This document shows, piece after piece, positions 23,788-33,844 of a DNA stretch of 64,000 nt. Location: NCBI RefSeq assembly GCF_024832785.1, contig NZ_CP116615.1:868001-932000 (forward strand), read 5' to 3'. The stretch comes from Fontisphaera persica (lineage in GTDB: Bacteria; Verrucomicrobiota; Verrucomicrobiia; Limisphaerales; Fontisphaeraceae). Position numbers and translations under genes: made by a program. Below the pieces are notes generated by a model that saw only the letters and a program-made list of their open reading frames with translations, was not told where the DNA came from and did no database searches. Position 1 is the first letter of the stretch. The number at the start of each line of letters is the position of its first letter.

Positions 23788-26700
23788 ATGAAAAAAATTT
23801 GCAGTGTCGTATTGTTGTGCGTCGCTCTGGTGGCTCAAGCGGCGTTGGTGGGGCCGAATGGGTATCAGGAGAATTTTAGCACGCAGCCTGGGGCGGGGGA
23901 TTGGAGCACCTACAGCATTGGGGGCAGTTCGACTTCCAGCGGGGTGAGCAATGATTTGGTGAATGCGGCGCAGGCGTTGAATGCGGCGGACATCAACGTG
24001 GCGTTGGGGGCTGATGGGGGCAATCCGCCGGGGGCGACGGGCAACGGGGTATGGTCGTCGAGCGGGGGGTATGTGCAGACGCGGCCGACGGGGAACAACG
24101 GGACGGTGTTGATGCTGCGGTTGCAGAATCAGAGCGGGTCGGCGGTGTCGCGGGTGAGTTTGACGTATGACTATATCAAGGCGACGGAGAGTGGGGAGCA
24201 GATACCGGGATTTTTGGTGTTGTACAGTACGAGTGGGCTGGCGGGGAATTGGGTGGTGGTGCCGGAGTTGAGTTTGGCGGGGCCGGGGCGGTTGAGTGCG
24301 AGTTGGGAGGTGAACTGGCCGGTGGGGGGTCAGTTGTATGTGATGTGGGTGGATGACAATGCGGACGGGATTACGGACGAGGGGAATCAGATAGACAACG
24401 TGGTGGTGAGTGTGGTGTCGGCGGTGCAGGTGCCGGCGGTGGTGACGCGGTCGCCGACGAACGTGGTGGTGGGGGAGTTGGGGCGGGTGGAGTTGGTGGG
24501 GGGAGCCAGTGGGAATCCGGCGCCTGGGTATCAGTGGTATCGGGAGGGGGAGGCGGTGGTGGGGGCGACGGGGGCGGTGTGGGTGGTGGAGGAGGTGCCG
24601 TTGAGCTGGAATGGGTCGCGGGTGTGGTTTGTGGCGCAGAACGTGGTGAGCAACGTGACGCAGTCGGCCACCAGTGCGGTGGCAGTGGTCACCGTGCGCG
24701 CCGATACCAATGCGCCCACGGTGGTGGACGCCTTCGCAGTGGGTGAAAACCGCGTGCAAGTGGTTTTTTCCGAGAAAGTTACGGCTGCCACTGCCACCGA
24801 TTTGGCCAACTATGTGTTAACCAATGCCAGTGGCGCGATGGTCATCACCAATGCCGTCTTGGATGAATCTGGCGCGGCGGTGGTTTTGACCACCTCTTTG
24901 CCCTTGTTGGCCAATGCCTCGCATACTTTGAGGGTAAGCGGCGTAACCGATCGCTCTGCCGCCGCCAATGTGGTGGCGCCGGGCACCACGCGCACTTTCA
25001 TCGCCTATTCCTATGTGCCGCTCAACGTGGGTAATCCCACCATCACCGGCAGGGTCGAAAATGTCTCTGGGGGGGTGAATTTGCTGGCCGGCGGCACCGG
25101 TACCGGCGGCACTACCGATCAGTTCTTTTTCTATTACCAGCAGCGCAGCGGCGATTTTGATGTGCAGGTGCGTGTCGCAAATGTCAGCCTGTCAGATTCC
25201 TGGGCCAAGGCCGGTATCATGGCCCGTGAAGCCTTGGGGAACAACGCCCGGTATGCCGCGGTTTGGGCCACGCCCAACATCACCGGCGTGTTTGGCGAAT
25301 TCCGCACCACCGCCGGCTCTTCAGCAACTCTCACGCCGCCTTATCCGCCCAACTATCCCTATACTTGGCTGCGTTTAAAGCGAACGGGCACCACCTTTTT
25401 GACGTATGTCGGCTATGACGGCAATACCTGGTACCCCTTGGGCTCCACCATCATTAGCATGCCCTCCACCATCTACATTGGCTATGCCGCCAGTGCCAGT
25501 GCTTCCAACGACGTTACGGTGGCGGAGCTGCGCAACTTGGGGGATGTGACCGGCGGCACGGTCACGCAGGACACCCCGCCCATCGAACCTCCCGGCCCCT
25601 CCAGCCGCCGGGGCGGGCTGGTCATCACCGAAATCATGTATAATCCCCGCGAAATGTCCGGCCAGAGCAACAGCTTGGAATTTGTGGAGATTCTCAATTC
25701 CAATCCCTACTTTGAGGACATTAGCAATTTCCGGTTGAGCGGGGACATCGAGTACAAATTCCCTCCCAACACCATCCTGCCGTCGGGGGGAATTATTGTG
25801 GTGGCCAAGTATCCCGAAGCTGTGCGTGCTTATTATGGGCTGACCAATGTTTTTGGGCCGTTCACCGGCAGCCTGCCAAATAATGGCGGCCGCGTGCGTT
25901 TGCGTACCGCGGGGGGCGGCGTCATGCAGCAGGTGGATTATCGTCCCCGCGAACCCTGGCCGCCGGCAGCGGATGGAACGGGCCATTCGCTGGTGCTGGC
26001 GCGGCCTTCTTATGGTTGCAATGACCCGCGCGCCTGGAGTGCCAGCGCCTTTGTAGATGGTTCGCCCGGGCGATTAGACCCCTTGGTGGTGGAACCGGTG
26101 GGCTCGGTGATGATTAATGAATTTCTGGCCAACACCGCCGGCGAAGACTATGTGGAGCTGTATAATTACAGCAATCAGGAGGTGGATATTTCAGGCCTGT
26201 GGATAACGGATAAACGGGGCATCATGTATGATTTGTCCATCACCAACCGGTTCCGCATCCCCGATGGCACCCGATTGGGACCGCGCGGCTTCATCGTTTT
26301 CACCCAAAGCCAGTTGGGCTTCGGCCTGGAAGCCAGCGGCGAATCCTTGTTGCTGGTCAATTCCAACCTCACGCGCGTAGTGGACTTTGTCCGCTTTGAG
26401 GGGCAACCCATCGAGATACCTTCGGGCCGTTATCCGGATGGTAATCCTTTGTTCAGTTTGCTTTCGGCCAAGACCCCCGGCACCAATAACGCTCCCTTGT
26501 TCATCCATGACATTGTCATCAATGAACTGATGTATAACCCCATTACGGAAGACAGCAATGATGAATACCTGGAGTTGTATAACAAGGGCACCCAGCCGGT
26601 GGATTTGAGCCGCTGGCGGTTTGTGGAGGGCATTGATTATGCCTTCCCGGTGGGGACCACGCTGGGGCCGGGCCAGTACTTGGTGGTGGCCAAGAATGTC

Positions 26701-29700
26701 ACCAATTTGATTGCCAAATATCCTCAACTCAACACCGGCAACACCTACGGCAACTACGAGGGTTCCTTGGCCGATGGCGGTGAACGGATTGCTCTGGCCA
26801 TGCCCGAATATCGTTACAGCACCAACACGCAGGGACAGGTAAGGACGAATATCGTGTACGTTACCATTGATGAGGTGACTTACATGGATGCCGGCCGGTG
26901 GGGCCAATGGTCGGATGGCCGGGGCAGCAGCCTGGAGTTGATTGACCCGCGCAGCGACAACCGCCTCTCCGGCAACTGGGCCGACAGCGATGAAACGCAA
27001 AAGGCGCCTTGGACCAATTATGTCCAAAACATTTACGCCGACCATGTTTATCCGCGGGGCACACCTGGCTCGGATTTGAACGAAATTCAGGTCATGATAC
27101 TTGGCAAGGGAGAGTGTTTGATGGACGACGTGGCCGTGCGCGCCACTCCCACAGGCCCCAACACCGTTCTTAATCCCAATTTTAACTCGCTCAGCAGTTG
27201 GGTGATTCAAGGCAATCATGTGGCCTCGCGCCTTGAGCCCGCGGGGCCGGGGAATCCGAGCCAGAGCTTGCGCATTGTGGCCAGCGCCGGTGGCGACAAT
27301 GGCGCCAACCGGGTGGAATGTGATTTGAATGCCACCTTGACCGCGAATACTTATATAACCCTGGAAGCCAAATTACGCTGGCTGCGCGGCCATCGCGATG
27401 TCCTGCTGCGCCTGCATGGCGGTGGCGTGGAAACGGTGGTCACCTTGCCCGTGCCTCCCAATTTGGGCACCCCGGGTCTGCCCAACAGCCAGATGGCGGC
27501 GAACAATGGGCCGGCGATTGTCGAGGTGAAACACACGCCGGTCATGCCTGCTGCCAACGTACCGGTGAAGGTGACGGCCCGGGTGCACGATCCGGATGGC
27601 ATCGGCTCGGTCCAATTGCGGTACCGGCTTGACCCCAATACCACCCTGACTTTTGCGCCAATGTACGATGACGGCACAAATGGCGATGCCGTGCGTGGCG
27701 ATGGCATATATACCGCCGTCCTCCCCGGCCAGGCCGCCGGCACTTTGGTGGCTTTCCATGTGGTGGCCACCGATGCCCACCCCAACCCGGCTTCCCGCAC
27801 CTTCCCCGATGCCGGCCCGACGGTCAGCGAATGCCTGGTGCGGTTTGGGGATTTGGCGGTGCCGGGCAACCTGGGGGTTTATCGCATCTGGATGACCCAG
27901 ACCAAGTACAACACCTGGGTGAACCGCGAGCGGCTGAGCAACGAGCCGCAGGAATGCACCTTTGTGTACGGCAATTTCCGCGCCATTTATGGAGCGGGCG
28001 CGCGCTACCGCGGCAGCCCCTTCACCCGCAACCCCGCCAATCCCCTGGTGACTGGAGCCAATTTTGTCTGGGTGTTGCCGGAGGATGACCCCTTGCTGGG
28101 CAGCGATGAATTGAACCTCGACTCCCTCGAGCCCTCCAGTCGCGATGCCACCCTGCTGCGCGAGCTGACGTCGTTCACCATGGTCGAACAGTTGGGCTTG
28201 CCGTTCAGCTACCAGCGCTTTGTGCATCCGGTCATCAATGGGACTCATTGCGGCAGTCCCGTTTATACGGACTCCCAACAGGTCAACCGCGATTACGTCC
28301 AAATGTGGTACCCGGATGCAGACGAGGGGGAAATCTTCAAGGTGGATGACTGGTTTGAATTTGATGACACCCCAGCCCGGCAATTGAACAAGTCGGCCAG
28401 TTTGCAAAACTTTACCACCATCAATGGCGAGAAAAAGAAGGCCCGCTATCGCTGGTGCTGGGAGAAGAAATTCAACGGCACGTTGAATGATGATTATTCG
28501 TCCCTTTACTGGGCTGTGGATGCCTTGAACGCGCCAGACAGCAGCTACGTCAATGCCGTGGAGAACGCCTTCGATATCGAGCAATGGCTCACCATGCTGG
28601 CTTTTCGCCATGTCGTCGGCGACTGGGACGGTTACGGTTACAACCGCGGCAAAAACCAGTTTGTCTATCTGCCCAATGGCGGCAAATGGAACATGCTGCT
28701 CTGGGATTTGGATTTCTCCCTGGGTTGCTCGGGGGGCCACGGGCCTTCGCAGGACTTGTTCACGGTGGCGATGGGTGGGGACACCGGCGAAAACCACATG
28801 CCGGAAGTCGCCCGCCTTTACAATCATAGTTATTTCCGGCGCATTTACCTGCGGGCCTTGCAGCGCTGTGCTGAGACAGTGTTGATGGACAGCGCCTACA
28901 TGCCCAAACTGGATGCGCGCTATCAGGCCTTGTTGCGCAATGGCATTACGGGGATTACCTCACCCTATGTGGGCAGTGGCGCGCAGGGCATTTCCATCCC
29001 CGCATGGATTCAACAGCGCCGGGCCTACATATTGCAAAACGTGCCCCAGGCCACCTGGGCCGTTCAGGTGCCCGCAGTGCAGACCAACAGCCAGAATGTG
29101 GTCAATTTGACCGGCCTGGCGCCCGTGACGGTCAAATCCATTCGCGTCAATGGACAGTTGTACCCAGTTTCCTGGACCAACTTCACGCGTTGGGGGCTGA
29201 CGCTGGCGGCCAAAGAGTCCGAAAACGTTTTTGTCCTGGAGGCGTGCGACTTGAACGACCAGCCCATTCCCGGGATGAAAGTCACCAATGTGGTTTATTA
29301 TACCGGTTCCACCCCGGCGGCGGAAGGCACGGTCATGTTTAGTGAAATCATGTACAAGCCTACTGTGACCAATGCGGAGTATGTGGAAATCTTCAATGCC
29401 TCCACCGATTACGCCTTCGACCTTTCGTACTGGCGGGTGAATGGGCTGGACTATGAGTTTCCGTTGGGCACCATCATCCGTCCCCAGCAGCGCCTGGTGC
29501 TGGCCAAGGACCGCGCCGCCTTTGCGGCCGCCTATGGCACCACGGCCGCGGCGGCGGTGGTGGATACGTTTAATGGACGTCTGGACCCTGACGGCGAAAC
29601 CCTGACCTTGCTGCGTCCTGTCGGCAATGAAATGGTGGTGGTGGACCGTATCCGCTACGAGCCAAGTTTGCCGTGGTCCTTGAAGGCGGCCGGGGGCGGG

Positions 29701-31416
29701 GCGGCATTGCAGTTGGTGGACGCGCGGCGGGACCACAGCCGGCCGTTGAACTGGGCGGACGGGCAGGGATGGAAGTTCAAGTATTTCAGTTTGTCCAACC
29801 GGGCCACGTTGAACTGGACGAATTTGTTTTTCCATTTCTCGAATGCAGGGGAGATATGGATTGACGATTTGCGGGTGGAGGAGGGAACCGAAGTCGGCGG
29901 GGGGACAAACTACGTGGTGAACGGGGATTTTGAGGCGCCGCTGGAGGGGACGTGGGTGAAGGGGACGATGACCCAGCCGACGGTGCGAGATGGGAGTGTG
30001 AGCCGGAGCGGGCAGTACAGTTTGCGGCTGGTGGCGACGGGGCGGGTGACGCAGGCGGCGCAGTCGTTGTCGCAGCCGTTGGTGTTGAAGACGGGGATGA
30101 CGTACACGGTGAGTTTGTGGTATTTGCCGAGCGACAGTGTGAGCAATTTGACGGTGTATGTGACGGCGTTTGTGACCTCGAACTTTGTGGTGCACGCTTC
30201 GACGTATGGGCGGTCGCCGGGGTTGGGGAATCCGGTGGAGGGTTTGTTGCCGGAGCTGCCTGGGGTGTATTTGAACGAGGTGCAGGCGGAGAATGGGGCT
30301 GGGGGGGTGGACAACTATGGGGAGCGGGAGCCGTGGGTGGAGTTGTACAATGGGGGGAGCAATGCGGTGGATTTGACGGGGTGGTATTTGGCGAACCAGT
30401 ACACGAACCTGGGGCAGTGGGCGTTTCCGGCGGGGACGGTGTTGGGGCCTGGGGAGTATCGGGTGGTGTGGTGCGATGGGCAGGAGGGGCAGAGTGCGGG
30501 GACGAATGTGCACACGAACTTCCGTTTGAGCGGGGGAGCGGGTTCGGTGGCGCTGGTGATGCCGGTGGACGGGGGGTTGAAGGTGCTGGATTATTTGAAC
30601 TACACCAATCTGGCGCCGGACCAGAGTTATGGGGATTATCCCAACGGCCAGATGTTCTACCGCCGGGTGTTTGCGCAGGCCACCCCCGGCAGCGCCAACA
30701 CGGCCAGCTCGGTGGTGGTGCAAACTGCGGAGGTGCGGGTCAATGAATGGATGGCCAGCAATACGCGCACGTTGCAGGAACCGCATGGGCTGGCGTTTGA
30801 GGACTGGTTTGAGCTGTATAATCCCGGCGACCAACCGGTGGATCTGGCGGGATATTATCTCACCGATGCTCCCAACGCGGCGCCGCAGCAATTTCGCATA
30901 CCGCCGGGCTACATCATCCCGCCGCGGGGCTTCCTGCTGGTCTGGGCGGATAATGCGCCGCATCGGAACAGCACGAATTCACCGGAGCTGCATGTCAACT
31001 TTGCCTTGAGCCGCAATGGGGATGACATTGCCTTGTTTGGGCCGGATGGCCAACTGGTGGATTTGGTCACGTTTGGCCCGCAGACGTCGGATGTGAGCCA
31101 GGGACGCTACCCGGATGGTACGACGTCCATTCAGACGCTCAGCAGCCCGACACCGGGGAGCTCGAATGTGGGCGGACAAGTCAGCCAGCCGCCGCGCTTC
31201 AATCTGGCGGATATGCGTATCAACGGCAGCCTGATAAGCCTGGGCTTCCAAACCACGGTGGGCAAGCGTTATCAAGTGCAGTACAAGAATCAGTTGAGTG
31301 ACCCGACCTGGCTTAACTTCGGCACGCCACAAACCGCCACGGGCGCCACGCTGACCGTGCAGGATAACATCCTGACGCAACCCAGCCGATTCTACCGCGT
31401 GATTGAAGTGCCTTGA
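23788..31416 (+). CDS. Giant secreted multidomain protein with six lamin-tail domains and a CotH-type kinase domain
   Basis: 2542 residues with a clear signal peptide (cleavage near AQAALV). In order: an N-terminal beta-sandwich and Ig-like region (about 25-300), an fn3/Ig-like domain, a LamG/DUF1349-like domain (about 410-600), lamin-tail domains from about 609, 774 and 908, a beta-sandwich (about 1112-1230), an interdomain of the DPDG type, a CotH domain (about 1362-1740), further lamin-tail domains from about 1849, 2161 and 2316 with a second beta-sandwich (about 2015-2150) between, and the C-terminal module ending PSRFYRVIEV that is common on secreted Verrucomicrobia proteins. CotH proteins in other systems phosphorylate proteins; here that activity is unproven. 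Likely cell surface or extracellular. Two blocks have unusual codon use (see findings). Confidence 0.88.
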   Translation: MKKICSVVLLCVALVAQAALVGPNGYQENFSTQPGAGDWSTYSIGGSSTSSGVSNDLVNAAQALNAADINVALGADGGNPPGATGNGVWSSSGGYVQTRPTGNNGTVLMLRLQNQSGSAVSRVSLTYDYIKATESGEQIPGFLVLYSTSGLAGNWVVVPELSLAGPGRLSASWEVNWPVGGQLYVMWVDDNADGITDEGNQIDNVVVSVVSAVQVPAVVTRSPTNVVVGELGRVELVGGASGNPAPGYQWYREGEAVVGATGAVWVVEEVPLSWNGSRVWFVAQNVVSNVTQSATSAVAVVTVRADTNAPTVVDAFAVGENRVQVVFSEKVTAATATDLANYVLTNASGAMVITNAVLDESGAAVVLTTSLPLLANASHTLRVSGVTDRSAAANVVAPGTTRTFIAYSYVPLNVGNPTITGRVENVSGGVNLLAGGTGTGGTTDQFFFYYQQRSGDFDVQVRVANVSLSDSWAKAGIMAREALGNNARYAAVWATPNITGVFGEFRTTAGSSATLTPPYPPNYPYTWLRLKRTGTTFLTYVGYDGNTWYPLGSTIISMPSTIYIGYAASASASNDVTVAELRNLGDVTGGTVTQDTPPIEPPGPSSRRGGLVITEIMYNPREMSGQSNSLEFVEILNSNPYFEDISNFRLSGDIEYKFPPNTILPSGGIIVVAKYPEAVRAYYGLTNVFGPFTGSLPNNGGRVRLRTAGGGVMQQVDYRPREPWPPAADGTGHSLVLARPSYGCNDPRAWSASAFVDGSPGRLDPLVVEPVGSVMINEFLANTAGEDYVELYNYSNQEVDISGLWITDKRGIMYDLSITNRFRIPDGTRLGPRGFIVFTQSQLGFGLEASGESLLLVNSNLTRVVDFVRFEGQPIEIPSGRYPDGNPLFSLLSAKTPGTNNAPLFIHDIVINELMYNPITEDSNDEYLELYNKGTQPVDLSRWRFVEGIDYAFPVGTTLGPGQYLVVAKNVTNLIAKYPQLNTGNTYGNYEGSLADGGERIALAMPEYRYSTNTQGQVRTNIVYVTIDEVTYMDAGRWGQWSDGRGSSLELIDPRSDNRLSGNWADSDETQKAPWTNYVQNIYADHVYPRGTPGSDLNEIQVMILGKGECLMDDVAVRATPTGPNTVLNPNFNSLSSWVIQGNHVASRLEPAGPGNPSQSLRIVASAGGDNGANRVECDLNATLTANTYITLEAKLRWLRGHRDVLLRLHGGGVETVVTLPVPPNLGTPGLPNSQMAANNGPAIVEVKHTPVMPAANVPVKVTARVHDPDGIGSVQLRYRLDPNTTLTFAPMYDDGTNGDAVRGDGIYTAVLPGQAAGTLVAFHVVATDAHPNPASRTFPDAGPTVSECLVRFGDLAVPGNLGVYRIWMTQTKYNTWVNRERLSNEPQECTFVYGNFRAIYGAGARYRGSPFTRNPANPLVTGANFVWVLPEDDPLLGSDELNLDSLEPSSRDATLLRELTSFTMVEQLGLPFSYQRFVHPVINGTHCGSPVYTDSQQVNRDYVQMWYPDADEGEIFKVDDWFEFDDTPARQLNKSASLQNFTTINGEKKKARYRWCWEKKFNGTLNDDYSSLYWAVDALNAPDSSYVNAVENAFDIEQWLTMLAFRHVVGDWDGYGYNRGKNQFVYLPNGGKWNMLLWDLDFSLGCSGGHGPSQDLFTVAMGGDTGENHMPEVARLYNHSYFRRIYLRALQRCAETVLMDSAYMPKLDARYQALLRNGITGITSPYVGSGAQGISIPAWIQQRRAYILQNVPQATWAVQVPAVQTNSQNVVNLTGLAPVTVKSIRVNGQLYPVSWTNFTRWGLTLAAKESENVFVLEACDLNDQPIPGMKVTNVVYYTGSTPAAEGTVMFSEIMYKPTVTNAEYVEIFNASTDYAFDLSYWRVNGLDYEFPLGTIIRPQQRLVLAKDRAAFAAAYGTTAAAAVVDTFNGRLDPDGETLTLLRPVGNEMVVVDRIRYEPSLPWSLKAAGGGAALQLVDARRDHSRPLNWADGQGWKFKYFSLSNRATLNWTNLFFHFSNAGEIWIDDLRVEEGTEVGGGTNYVVNGDFEAPLEGTWVKGTMTQPTVRDGSVSRSGQYSLRLVATGRVTQAAQSLSQPLVLKTGMTYTVSLWYLPSDSVSNLTVYVTAFVTSNFVVHASTYGRSPGLGNPVEGLLPELPGVYLNEVQAENGAGGVDNYGEREPWVELYNGGSNAVDLTGWYLANQYTNLGQWAFPAGTVLGPGEYRVVWCDGQEGQSAGTNVHTNFRLSGGAGSVALVMPVDGGLKVLDYLNYTNLAPDQSYGDYPNGQMFYRRVFAQATPGSANTASSVVVQTAEVRVNEWMASNTRTLQEPHGLAFEDWFELYNPGDQPVDLAGYYLTDAPNAAPQQFRIPPGYIIPPRGFLLVWADNAPHRNSTNSPELHVNFALSRNGDDIALFGPDGQLVDLVTFGPQTSDVSQGRYPDGTTSIQTLSSPTPGSSNVGGQVSQPPRFNLADMRINGSLISLGFQTTVGKRYQVQYKNQLSDPTWLNFGTPQTATGATLTVQDNILTQPSRFYRVIEVP

Positions 31417-31449
31417 GCCAGCCCATATAAAGGGATGGTCATTGCCATG

Positions 31450-31487
31450 GGGCGTGTCTCAACGAATCCGGCGGGACGGACACGCCC
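31450..31487 (+). other. Stem-loop between the giant gene and the UxaA pair
   Basis: GGGCGTGTC (31450-31458) pairs perfectly with GACACGCCC (31479-31487) across a 20-base loop. No T-run follows, so it is not a classical terminator; it may protect an mRNA end or control readthrough into the dehydratase genes. Confidence 0.4.
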
Positions 31488-31516
31488 TGCCTATTACGCC
31501 CATGCGGGAGCAAGCC

Positions 31517-31837
31517 ATGAACAGTACGGACCGGCGATTATTGCGACTGGCGGCCGAGGACAACGTCCTGACGGCCATTACCCGCCTGCCGGCGGGCGAG
31601 GAGTTGTGGATTGACGGCGAAAAGGTCCGGCTGGCGGCCACGGTGCCGCTGGGTTTCAAGGTGGCGGCGCGCTTCATCAGGCAAGGCGAAAAAATCATCA
31701 AATACGGCGTGCCGATTGGTTCGGCGGTGCGGGATATGGCTCGCGGTGAAGTCGTGCATACGCACAACTTGAAAAGCGACTATCTGCCCACCTACACCTG
31801 GGAGCAGCAAGCCGCATATTTTTCCCATTCCCAATAA
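31517..31837 (+). CDS. UxaA-family small subunit (SAF domain), sugar-acid dehydratase
   Basis: 106 residues forming a SAF-type domain, the N-terminal half of altronate dehydratase-type enzymes: GEELWIDGEKVRLAATVPLGFKVAARFI, then the conserved KIIKYGVPIGSAVRDMARGEVVHTHNL. ATG 31517 is preceded by GGGAG at a spacing of six bases. It lies one base before the large subunit, and the two are split where E. coli UxaA is one chain; altronate-, galactarate- and sulfolactate-dehydratases of this family also occur split. It dehydrates a sugar acid together with its neighbour. Confidence 0.85.
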   Translation: MNSTDRRLLRLAAEDNVLTAITRLPAGEELWIDGEKVRLAATVPLGFKVAARFIRQGEKIIKYGVPIGSAVRDMARGEVVHTHNLKSDYLPTYTWEQQAAYFSHSQ

Positions 31838-31838
31838 C

Positions 31839-33032
31839 ATGATGCAAGGTTATCTGCGCTCCGATGGACGCAAGGGCATCCGCAATGTGCTGGTGGTGGC
31901 CTATCTGGTGGAATGCGCCCATCACGTGGCCCGAGAAGTGGTGCAGGCCTTTCGCGGCCAACCGGTGCATTTGATTGGCTTTCCGGGATGTTACCCCAAT
32001 GACTATGCCTTCCGCATGATGCAGCGGTTGTGCACGCATCCCAATGTGGGCGGGGCGCTGCTGGTCTCGTTGGGATGTGAGAGCTTCAATCGCACGGAGC
32101 TGGCCCGGCACATTGCCGCCACCGGCCGGCCGGTGGAAACACTGGTCATTCAGGAAAACGGCGGCACGCTGCGCAGCATCCGGGAAGGATGTCAGTGGGT
32201 GGAAAAAGCGCTGGGGCAGATGGCGGAGGCGCCCCGGGTTGGCATGGAGGCGCGCGAGCTGGTGGTGGGCACGATTTGCGGCGGCTCGGATGCCACCAGC
32301 GGCATTACGGCCAATCCTGCAGCGGGCCGGGCGTTTGATTTGCTGGTGGAGCAGGGAGCGGCCGCCATTTTCGAGGAGACCGGCGAACTCATCGGCTGCG
32401 AGCATATCATGGCGGCGCGCGCGGCGCGCCCGGAATTGGCGCCGGAGATTGTCGCCTGTGTGAACAAGGCTGCGCGGCATTACGCCACTTTGGGACATGG
32501 CAGTTTTGCCCCTGGCAATGCCGAAGGCGGGCTGACCACCCAGGAGGAAAAAAGCATGGGCGCCTACAGCAAGAGCGGCCAATCACCCATCCAGGGCATT
32601 TTGAAACCAGGCGACCTGCCCCCCACGGGAGGACTTTATTTGTTGGACGTGGTGCCGGATGGCGAGGTGCGTTTCGGTTTTGCCAACATTTGCGACAATG
32701 CCGAAATTGCCGAACTGATGGCCTGCGGCGCGCATGTGACCTTGTTCACCACGGGGCGCGGCTCGGTGGTGGGGTCGGCCATTTCGCCGGTCATTAAAAT
32801 CTGCGCCAACCCGGAGACCTACCGGCGGCTGGCCGAGGACATGGACATCAATGCCGGCCGCATTCTGGAAGGTGAAGCCACGCTGGAGGAAGTGGGGCGG
32901 GAAATTTACGAAAAGATATTGCGCACCGCCGCGGGGGAGCCTACTGCCAGCGAGCGGCTGGGGCATCAAGAATTCATCCTGACCTACAAGACTTTCGAGC
33001 CGGTGGGGCCGGCCTGCCTGCCTCGCGTTTGA
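31839..33032 (+). CDS. UxaA-family large subunit, altronate/related sugar-acid dehydratase
   Basis: 397 residues of the catalytic part of the altronate/galactarate dehydratase family. The opening MQGYLRSDGRKGIRNVLVV, GFPGCYPND, SLGCE and VIQENGG, GTICGGSDATSGITANPAAG, AIFEETGELIGCEH, and GRGSVVGSAISPVIKICANPETYRRL are all typical; several Cys could bind the Fe or Fe-S centre used by the family. Product would be a 2-keto-3-deoxy sugar acid. Altronate (from galacturonate) is a natural guess beside a pectin lyase, but (2R)-sulfolactate and other substrates are known for near relatives. Confidence 0.87.
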   Translation: MMQGYLRSDGRKGIRNVLVVAYLVECAHHVAREVVQAFRGQPVHLIGFPGCYPNDYAFRMMQRLCTHPNVGGALLVSLGCESFNRTELARHIAATGRPVETLVIQENGGTLRSIREGCQWVEKALGQMAEAPRVGMEARELVVGTICGGSDATSGITANPAAGRAFDLLVEQGAAAIFEETGELIGCEHIMAARAARPELAPEIVACVNKAARHYATLGHGSFAPGNAEGGLTTQEEKSMGAYSKSGQSPIQGILKPGDLPPTGGLYLLDVVPDGEVRFGFANICDNAEIAELMACGAHVTLFTTGRGSVVGSAISPVIKICANPETYRRLAEDMDINAGRILEGEATLEEVGREIYEKILRTAAGEPTASERLGHQEFILTYKTFEPVGPACLPRV

Positions 33033-33049
33033 GGGGCGGGGACGGTTTT

Positions 33050-33844
33050 TCAAAGAGGACGAATCCAGATGTTGCGAAATTTTACGGGGCAATCATGCCC
33101 GCCCAGCATGAGGGGGCCGCGACTGATTTTTTGGCGGTATTGGGGGATGATGCGATGGCCGGTTTCGCCGTGGATTTCTTCATTCAAATGCACCAGCACG
33201 CCATTGTGAAACATGGTCAGGCGGGCGGGTTTTACGAGTTTATCCCCTTCAAACACCGGCGCGGTAAAAATGATGTCGTAGGTCTGCCATTGGCCGGGGG
33301 GTCGGCAGACATTTACGCGCGGCGGGGTCTGCCCATAAATGGCCCCTGCCATGCCGTCGGGATATATTTTTTCGGTGTAAGAGTCGAAGATTTGAATTTC
33401 ATAAAGTCCCATGAGCAGCACGCCATTGTTGCCGCGGTTATACCAGGGGAAACCCTCCGGCGGTGGCGCCATCCACTCCAGGTGAAGCTGGCAATCGCCA
33501 AAGCTGTCCTTGGTGACCAGGGCCTGGTTGCCCACGGCCACCAGACAGCCGTCTTCGATTTTATACAGGGGCTTTTGCCACTTGGATAAATCCGTGCCGT
33601 CAAACAACACAATGGCATCGGCGGGTGGTTTGGCGGGCAGCACGCTCTGGCCCGCGGTGCCGGGGTCCACCCGTTTGGGGTTGGGCCGGTCGGGGTCGTG
33701 CACATGAAAACCACACCAAGGCAAAATGGGGGTATCCTTGTAGCCGTACACGCCTGAGCCGTCCTTGGCTTTCACGAGTTCCGCCGCGCCCCACACCGAA
33801 AAATGGAGGGCGGTTATGGCACCAAAAATTACGAGGGCTTTCAT
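33050..33844 (-). CDS. Secreted DUF1080 (3-keto-disaccharide hydrolase-like) protein
   Basis: 264 residues from the ATG at 33844, starting with a signal peptide MKALVIFGAITALHFSVWG (cleavage near GAAEL). A linker rich in HVHDPDRPNPKRVDPG precedes the DUF1080 domain: AIVLFDGTDLSKWQ, YKIEDGCLVAVG, LVTKDSFGDCQLHLEW, NRGNNGVLLMGLYEIQIFDSY, GQWQTYDIIF and LTMFHNGVLVH. Family members are concanavalin-like; some have been shown to cleave 3-keto-glucosides or related glycosides, often beside Gfo/Idh/MocA oxidoreductases. An upstream in-frame ATG (34012) would overlap the divergent gene's coding region and gives no signal peptide. Confidence 0.85.
   Translation of the reverse strand: MKALVIFGAITALHFSVWGAAELVKAKDGSGVYGYKDTPILPWCGFHVHDPDRPNPKRVDPGTAGQSVLPAKPPADAIVLFDGTDLSKWQKPLYKIEDGCLVAVGNQALVTKDSFGDCQLHLEWMAPPPEGFPWYNRGNNGVLLMGLYEIQIFDSYTEKIYPDGMAGAIYGQTPPRVNVCRPPGQWQTYDIIFTAPVFEGDKLVKPARLTMFHNGVLVHLNEEIHGETGHRIIPQYRQKISRGPLMLGGHDCPVKFRNIWIRPL

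Noticed and set aside
28960-30963. Antisense open frame of about 667 codons over the giant gene
   Set aside because: Its Pro/His/Arg-rich low-complexity sequence comes from the G-rich block in the real gene.
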